DNA of 64,000 nucleotides from Coriolopsis trogii (Eukaryota > Basidiomycota > Agaricomycetes > Polyporales > Polyporaceae): positions 682,001 to 746,000 of the forward strand of contig JAHYIO010000033.1 of the NCBI GenBank assembly GCA_020543525.1, given 5' to 3'. A program made the translations under genes and the position numbers. This document shows positions 57,401-64,000 of this stretch, piece by piece. Under the pieces are notes generated by a model. The model made no database searches. It worked only from the letters and a program-made list of their open reading frames with translations, and had not been told where the DNA came from. How positions within the stretch are numbered: the first letter of the stretch is position 1; every line of letters begins with the position of its first letter.

Positions 57401-60373
57401 CCTCTGCACATTGTTAACGTATCCGGGCTTGATGGTGATATTGAGGTCTGCACCACGGCCAATGAGCAGGGACAATGTATCGCTGACTTGGTTGATGGCC
57501 ACGTCAACGGGCCAATAGATGTTCCATTGCCACGGAGTATTGCCCGATGGCCAGTAGTTTCCGACAGATTTCCTGAGTCACGGAGACATCTATTAGCCAT
57601 CCCAGCGATTCTACTGCGCAAGCAGCTTACCGGAGATCCATCGCAACACTGTAGTCTTTCTCGGTGAGCGACATCTTGGCCCCGAAGGCGAGCAACACCG
57701 CCAGTGTCGCGTACTGGTTCTTTGCGATGGAGCTAACAATGGGGTAGAGAAAGAAGTTAGACTGCACGGCAGGCGAGTCGAGAACAGCCTTGGCACTGGG
57801 GTCGTTGCTCAAAATGCTCTCCACAAGCTGAGGTTTGCCCGCACAGACAAGCCTGTGGAAGATCGTGACCAGATTATCGTCGGCCTGCGAGGATGTTGCG
57901 CCCGCGGATGCCAGCTTATTGACGATCGTACCCGCTGTTCCGGGGTCTTTGATCAACGCAGTGAGCGTCATGGGATGGAACGGCTGGCTCTGCCATCCTT
58001 CCATCTTCGTGACTATCGTAGCATCCGCACCGCCGGTGAGGAGCTCGTCGATGGCACCGAGCGAACCGAAGATGACTGCGTACTGGAGCGGAGTGAGCGC
58101 GTAGTCCCAGTCCGGCAAGTTGACGTCGAAGACGTCGGGGACGTCCTCGTCCTCGGGTATCTGGCCCACTTCCTGCTTCTGCTCCTTATCCTTTTGCTCG
58201 CCGTCAGAGGACCAGTCGTCCTCGCTGCTACCGCGCTCGCCGTCCTCGCTATCATCGTCGCCGATATCCTCACTCGCTGCGTCTTCTTCCTCGTCAACTT
58301 GCATCTTCTCGTCATTCTTGGCTTCTTTGGCGCACTTTGCCTCCTCCTCTTCCTCTTTTGCCTTTTCCGCGTTCACAGCGCTACGCTCCAGCAGCTTGCG
58401 GATCACCACCGGGAGATCGAGCTGCGCTGCTAGGTGGAGTGCCGTGCGTCCGTCGACGAGACGAGACGTCATGCGCGCTCCGGAGTCGATCAGGTCGCAC
58501 GCGACATCAATCTCCTTTGCCAGGATTGCGATCTGGAGAGGCGTGCGCCCGACGTGGTCACGGCGGTCAAGGTCAGTTCCCTCCTCTGCGATGATCTTTG
58601 CAAGCGCTGCGCGATCGCCTAGGACGATGGCGTTGAAGAGCTTCTCGGTCGGACCCATGTACGCTTGTTCAGCCCACTCGCCGTCGTCGATCGGGTTGAA
58701 GCTACCGGAGATGCTCTGTCGTCCGGGGTCCTCCTCGATGAACCTAGAATCCATAGGTTAACTATACGACGCTGGCAATAGCGCGAAGACGAACGCACTG
58801 GACACGGCCGCGCACGTAGGACTCGTCCTCTTTCTCTTGCAGCTCCTTCTCTTCGTCGTCTTTCGCTTCCGGACAGAATTCACAGCAATCTTCGAGGCAT
58901 TCCTGCAAGGTGCCAAAGAACGCGGGATGACGGTGGAGACGGCGATCTTCATTCTTAGGGTTGTAGGGCGCTGTATATTCGTTAGCACATGATCAACGGG
59001 CTTGCATGGCAAACTTCACAATTCATGCCCAAGTCCTACATAAGCAAAGCGAAATGTGAGTACGAGACCAGGGACGACTCGCGGATATCGATGGAACGTA
59101 CCGTCTGATAGACAAGTTTGTCGATGCGACGGGCATCCCATCCTGGTCCGTATGGGATGTGCAAGGACACGACATCGTAGTCATTCATCTCCAGCCCGCC
59201 AATATCGACGTTACCCTTCAAGTCGCCCTTGAGCGCCTTCTTGCGCCTCCTGTAGTCGAGATGGGCCTCGGGCCGGTTACGGAGCCTACGACGCTCAAGC
59301 AAGTATCTCTGACGCGACTCGGCATCTAGGAACCGTTCGAGGACCAGTAGCCGAGCCAAACCTTGCACACGCTGAATCGACCGCTCGAAGATCTGAGTGA
59401 ACAGTGAGCATACACGGTGAGATCATGAATGGGGGTATCGCAAACATACCGTAGGGTCGATGTCTTCTCGGCGCAAGGTTGGGACATACACCTCAAAGTC
59501 ACGGAGCGCATACTTCGTGAGACGCACTTCGTATGAAGGCGACCGGCGCGTCATGTCCACCGTGTTGCACTGGCGCATCATTGCTACAATGGAGCGAGGG
59601 TTCGCCCACACGCGCTGGCCGTCGAACGCGCAGCACGGCGCATCGACGTCAAAGCCGGTCAAGATCTCCGCAGGAGAGCTGTAGAGACGGAGCACAATCT
59701 GCACAGAGCGGTAAGGATATTGGGAATGTATCGAGACCGTATGCTTTGTGCGAACGCAAGTCACGTCCCAAGGGACAGAGTCGCGTACGGCCTCGTAGAT
59801 TGATTGCATCTTCGCTTCAGCTTGCTCAGGGGTCAGGCCGTACAGAAAGAGGTCGACGTCGGAGGTAGGAAAGGCGTTGTTATGGAAGTACTTGCGCATC
59901 GCACGCTTTGACGTTCTGGCGGACTCGGGTACAGGCGCGAGGCATGCCAGAACGGACCCGCCGGCTGCAATGACATTATTCCAGTCGGTGAGCTGCGAGA
60001 GGGAACCCTCGGTGAAGAGCCCCCAATTCTTCTTGAATTCATCCAAGGACGGAACCATGCATAGGTCTCCCTCCTTGCGGCGGCGACTCTCTTCGAGAGG
60101 ATGGATGTAGTGAGCGGAGAGGTCAGTCTCGTCTGTAACCACACGAGCCCGGGCTTTGCGAATGTCGTCGGGGGCATCGAATATGTCTACCAGACCGACA
60201 TAGGGGTCTTGGAGGCGAGGACTTGTTTTCTCTGTGGCCCAGAGCTTACGAAGCTGTGCCTCGTCGTCCAACGATGGCTGCAGCACTTGAGACAGGAGAT
60301 CAGCGGCACCGGTTCCGGGTGGGAGCTGGGCGATGCGCGCGAGGAAGACTTGAGCTTCAGGGGTTTGAGGCAT
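54437..60373 (-). CDS. giant ankyrin-repeat protein with nucleotidyltransferase-like N-terminus
   Basis: Eleven exons (60373-59450, 59392-59102, 59035-59020, 58970-58799, 58743-57631, 57572-56779, 56711-56587, 56531-55693, 55633-55517, 55464-55329, 55267-54437) join in phase to 1785 aa. Exon 3 is only 16 nt, and the weakest junction is 56587/56531. Residues 130-320 contain AGGSVLACL and NAFPTSDVDLFLYG (near 172-180), a G...DxD pattern like nucleotidyltransferases. VQIVLRLYSSPAEILTGFDVD and DMTRRSPSYEVRLTKY follow. Next are a Cys-rich block (CLEDCCEFC) and ankyrin repeats (GRTPLQIAILAKEIDVACDLI, GRTALHLAAQLDLPVVIRKLL). Two long acidic linkers and more repeats (ENTPLHIAVRKGSITAVRLLL, GHIPLHLAVQ) lead to the C-terminus. 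It resembles long ankyrin proteins conserved in fungi, role unknown. Confidence 0.85.
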
Positions 60374-62238
60374 GTCTAGCACAAGAGGGCGGTTGTATCT
60401 GTGGAAGTATGAGAATTGCAGAGGATCGTTCCAGAGGACGATGGAGGGGCTCGATCATAGAGCCTCGCGACTATATAGTATACCGTTGTGTGCGACCATC
60501 ATGACTGCGGCGGGCGGAGCCGCCTCGAGTCGCCGCGGCCGTGGTCAACGGTTCAAGACTTCTCTCCGTACCTGACACATTCTTCCCATCGATAGGAGTC
60601 GGGTGCTTTGTGACTCACCCAGCGGTGAATACAGTCGCTCTGCCGACCGGTCGAGGGCGGGTTGTGTGGGTATGATGTGCGCCGTATTCCCTGATTAGGA
60701 AGTTCCCGCTCTCGCGCCGCCATCACGCGGCTGTAGCACCGTCGCCGATTGTCTGTCTCTGAGTCATTCTGACATTCTGACTCTGAGCTGCCGCACGTCT
60801 GGTGACTCCGCTGTTACCTAGCAGTATATGACAATACGGCCTTCGGGCCTAGCAGACTGCAAGGAAGAGGACGGGAGCCTCATAATTTGTTATGCGCTGA
60901 CCATGCGGAACAACGTGTGTCTTGCCGTACTTCCATCCTCTCACGCAGCCGAGCAAGGGTAAGACAGCGAAGTAGGCGGAAAGGCACGTACCACGCTAGT
61001 CCACGCAGTCCGCAATGCCCTCTGGTATAAGCTGGCGCACGGCAGTTTGTTATACCTACTCTCTCGCCGATGCACAGATTGTACGTCAGTTCCCAGTGTC
61101 TTCACAATCTTACTGCTGCGCGAAACATGGTACTCACCGGCTTCTGGCTCCCCCTTTATGGACTTGCAAAGGGTTTGCGACGATACTTTTACGTCGCGGT
61201 CGACCAGCAAGACCCGGCGCTTGAGAGACATGAAAGTGCCACTTCACCGCTCCGGTCGGCCCGGATGATGATCACGCGAGTCTCGTGACAGCGACGCGGA
61301 GAACGCGTCCCATTGGGGGCCCTGACCGGTTCACTTCCTTCTCTAAACCACGACTGGCACTACGACCAAGTAGCCCAGACGATCCATCTGTGCCATCCGA
61401 AGGAAGGTTGGCACAGTTGAATTGTTCTGCAGCTTCCATACAGCATCGAAGCTCACGCACTCGAGATGAAGCCGTGGTCTGTGAATAGTACGCAGGGTGT
61501 TACGAGCTGTAGCCCGGAGCTACCCAATGGTAGCTATCCCCTCTTTTACAGGTGACATGATATACTTGCCCCAGACCCTCTTCTTTCCAACGGCTGACAA
61601 ACAGACAGTGCTGTCTTCTCCAACGTCCGCGGGCTGCCGTGAGCGCGATGCCAGTAGTGATCCGTTCCGGGAATTCGGTCCCTGGTGGAAGTCCCACCCA
61701 CGGCAATCCAAAGCGCGTATTCAAGCCGGGGCAGCTAGAAGCTTCACGCGTACGGAAGCTAACCAAACTTGCTTGCTGGCCATGGCTATTACCTCCGGTA
61801 CGCGGTCGTCAGCACCAGGCATGTCCCCTTGGCACGCCAGTGGGCGGCCATAGTAGCATGTATTCGTTTTGCGATTTCTCCTGTACTGTGCTGAATGGCG
61901 AATATCTGCAGAATATTCAAGGACCCCAATACATAGCTGCCATGTCGAGGACACTCATGACGAGAGCATTCGGGACGTGTTGTACGCACATCAATTGGCT
62001 GAGCACGCGCCCCAGAACCTGGCATGACCGATCGGAGGTGTGTAGTCGGCGTCCGAGCTCACAGGGAAACCTCTAGTCTGGTTCCCGTGGCGGCCCCTAG
62101 AAGACCAGATGGGGTCGGGCGATGAACAGATTGTACACGTCAATTACAGATGATAGTGAGTTGGATCCGCGGACGGTTCTCACAGGCCTGATGCGATACA
62201 AACCCTGCAGGCACCATTCCCCTGTCTCTTGTCCTGCC

Positions 62239-62272
<34 letters not shown>

Positions 62273-63813
62273 CGAAGTTTCAACAAAGCGTGCGCTTCTA
62301 CGCTTCAACCTCATACCCCCCCTCTCTCTACATGCACCGAGCGCGCGCTCCAACTCACTCGAACATTCACTCAACACCCGCGTCAAAACGGCCGGCCGCC
62401 GCGCCCGCTATAGGCAGAGGGCACAACGGCAAAGCCCCAAGCAAAGCGGGAGCTTCGCCCGCCTACGGACCCGGACTGAATAACCATCACCCGTCCGCTG
62501 ATCAGCCCCGCAACAGATTCGCACCTACCGATCGCGCGCAGATCCCGGTGCCGCGCGCGCGTGGTTGGCCCGCCGGCGCAGTACTGTATGCGCATGTGTC
62601 GGCCTGCCCCTTGGACCCACAAGCCACAAGCCACAAGCCCATGCAGATACGTCCATCTCCGTGCCCTGCGGCACTCGCACCCTCCGAGTCCGAAGCCCCG
62701 GCGACTAGCCACATCACTCTACTCACTCCGTCCGTATCTCAGCCCCCCGCGCTCCGCGTGCTATGCGTGCACATTGCCCTCCGGCACAGCTACTCGAGCC
62801 TCCAATGGCGGCCGGTGGATCCAGGTTCCTTCCCCAGCCTCCTCGGCCGCCGTTCCCATATATGGGCAGTTTGGTCGGCAGCGTGTCATACGCTGTGACA
62901 CGCGCGTTACGCCTCGCGTTCGTGACGCCACGCCCCCCAGTCCATGCCGCCGCACCCTGGTCCCTGGCGTGTTCGCGCCCTGCGCCGTGTGTCGCGCGCC
63001 CACCGTGTCAGTCCCATTCGACCCTCCCGGAGTTCTCCCGACGTATTGCCCCTCCCGAGCTGCCCGTACCTTTTTTCGTCCCGGCGAATTGACCGGCCTC
63101 TTATCTCGGCTACTCACGCGCGGCCCACCGCGAGATTCTGAGCCCGTTTCGTGGCCAAAAACGTCTCTCGCGAGACGCGCTGGGCTCTCTCGGGGCAGCC
63201 GTCTCGCCTCTTCCAGCTCTGATGCCCTCAGTGCTCAGCGTCTGACTGATGAAGGGAAGCCAAGACGGCATGCATGCATGGAAAATGAGAAAACGCGCCC
63301 CTTCCCGATGCACCCTCTCGGTCCTTACGGTGGGATTCGACTCTTGTTCAAAGACGCCTGTTATCGTTCGTGGATTGGACGGCAGATGGCTACGGGACTA
63401 GGATGCAAGCACATGCGGACAATTACTACGTACAAGAAGTGGGGAAGAGATACAGCTCGGCTCTGCGACACAAGTCGATCAGGTAAATACAGCAATCAAA
63501 TCAATGCGAGGTTTCGGGAGGCACTGGCAACATCGTACAAGGTTCTTTCACCATATGCGCCGCCCACGCGTATACCAAGAAAATCATCAGTCCGTCTTCG
63601 TTGACCCCCACCCACGGCTCAGGCCCAAGAGCAGGACACGGTCCCGGTCATCGTCTCCGCAACCCCACGATCGGGAGATACACCGGAGCACTCGGGGAAT
63701 TTTGCACATTCGTCAGTGTACGGCGGAAAGACACCATCGGCATCAGCAGCGTCCAAAGGCCTCGCCGAGGGCCTCCGCTGCGTCTCTCTCGGAACCAGAA
63801 GACCGCCTCGTGC
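60374..63813. other. 3.4-kb region without a resolved gene
   Basis: Open frames are present, the longest 62561-63604 on the plus strand, but it is Pro/Arg/Ser-rich with no domain, ATG context or splice pattern I would trust. It holds the (AAC)11 microsatellite. No tRNA was recognised. Confidence 0.4.
62241..62273 (+). repeat. (AAC)11 microsatellite
   Basis: Eleven perfect AAC units in noncoding sequence. Confidence 0.95.
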
Positions 63814-64000
63814 TCACTCGGGTATCCGGATGACGTCGCCCTCAAAGACGTACGCCCCGCGCTCGTGCAGCGCGCTCATCGACTTGGTCACCTCCGCCGT
63901 GTCAAAGTCCTCGTGCTTGTCGGGCGGCATCGCCGCGTTCAGGTACGTGACGAGCGCCGCGATCGTCAGCTCGTCCGTGCGCGCGTACGTCGCCCGGAAC
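63814..64000 (-). CDS. C-terminal exon of a probable MCM-family (MCM3-like) protein, partial
   Basis: The last 62 codons of a minus-strand gene that runs off the right edge. They read ELTIAALVTYLNAAMPPD, EDFDTAEVTKSMSALHERG and YVFEGDVIRIPE, stop at 63816-63814. The pattern (helix, F-x-TAE-V helix, then a beta hairpin ending in GDVIRI) resembles the C-terminal winged-helix tail of MCM3 (GVVYRI-type ending). MCM3 is a subunit of the replicative helicase. The assignment rests on 62 residues only. The coding status is firmer than the name. Confidence 0.5.
   Translation of the reverse strand, partial: FRATYARTDELTIAALVTYLNAAMPPDKHEDFDTAEVTKSMSALHERGAYVFEGDVIRIPE

Noticed and set aside
62561..63604. 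347-codon open frame on the plus strand
   Set aside because: Composition is Pro/Arg/Ser-rich as expected for GC-rich noncoding DNA, and no domain, homologue in the window or splice support was seen.

Overview
The window is nuclear DNA of a filamentous basidiomycete, most likely an Agaricomycete (my guess is a polypore). The evidence is densely packed genes split by many 45-80 nt GT-AG introns, GC-rich coding sequence, several F-box/LRR genes, an LTR chromovirus, and a RecQ-like helicase paired with a DUF6589 protein. All exon models were built by hand from splice signals, reading phase and protein similarity. No search was run.

Layout. 1-6.3 kb: housekeeping genes on the minus strand (a Hua1-like zinc-ribbon protein, ESCRT-I subunit VPS28, a secreted histidine-phosphatase-family protein). 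7-12.3 kb: a lineage-specific gene, a frameshifted F-box/LRR pseudogene and its intact neighbouring paralogue. 13-17.2 kb: a secreted class-3 lipase and a divergent pair of small single-pass membrane proteins with proline-rich tails. 17.7-24.7 kb: a 670-aa F-box/zinc-ribbon protein, a second copy of the lineage-specific gene (minus strand), and a decayed copy of the F-box gene. 25.4-28.1 kb: a MADS-box (Rlm1/MEF2-type) transcription factor with 4.6 kb of gene-poor DNA upstream. 32.7-39.7 kb: a membrane-anchored disordered protein, an F-box/LRR gene and a 5'-truncated third copy of the F-box/zinc-ribbon family.

40.68-53.16 kb: a nested mobile-element structure. The outer unit is 12,479 bp, or about 5.9 kb without its insertion. 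It has 80-90 bp terminal inverted repeats that fold into hairpins, is flanked by a perfect 9-bp direct repeat, and carries two convergent genes: a RecQ-like DEAH helicase and a DUF6589 protein. A 6,551-bp Ty3/gypsy chromovirus with apparently identical 309-bp LTRs and a 5-bp target duplication (GGTCA) has inserted into the helicase, one base into the codon just before the Walker A motif. The DUF6589 gene has an in-frame TGA, so this copy looks dead, but both genes can be read completely. Next to it lies a roughly 270-bp palindrome.

54.4-60.4 kb: a very large ankyrin-repeat gene (about 1785 aa) with an N-terminal nucleotidyltransferase-like module. The right edge holds the last exon of a probable MCM-family gene. 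The strongest candidate for an undescribed system is the helicase plus DUF6589 unit, which has the hallmarks of a self-contained DNA transposon.
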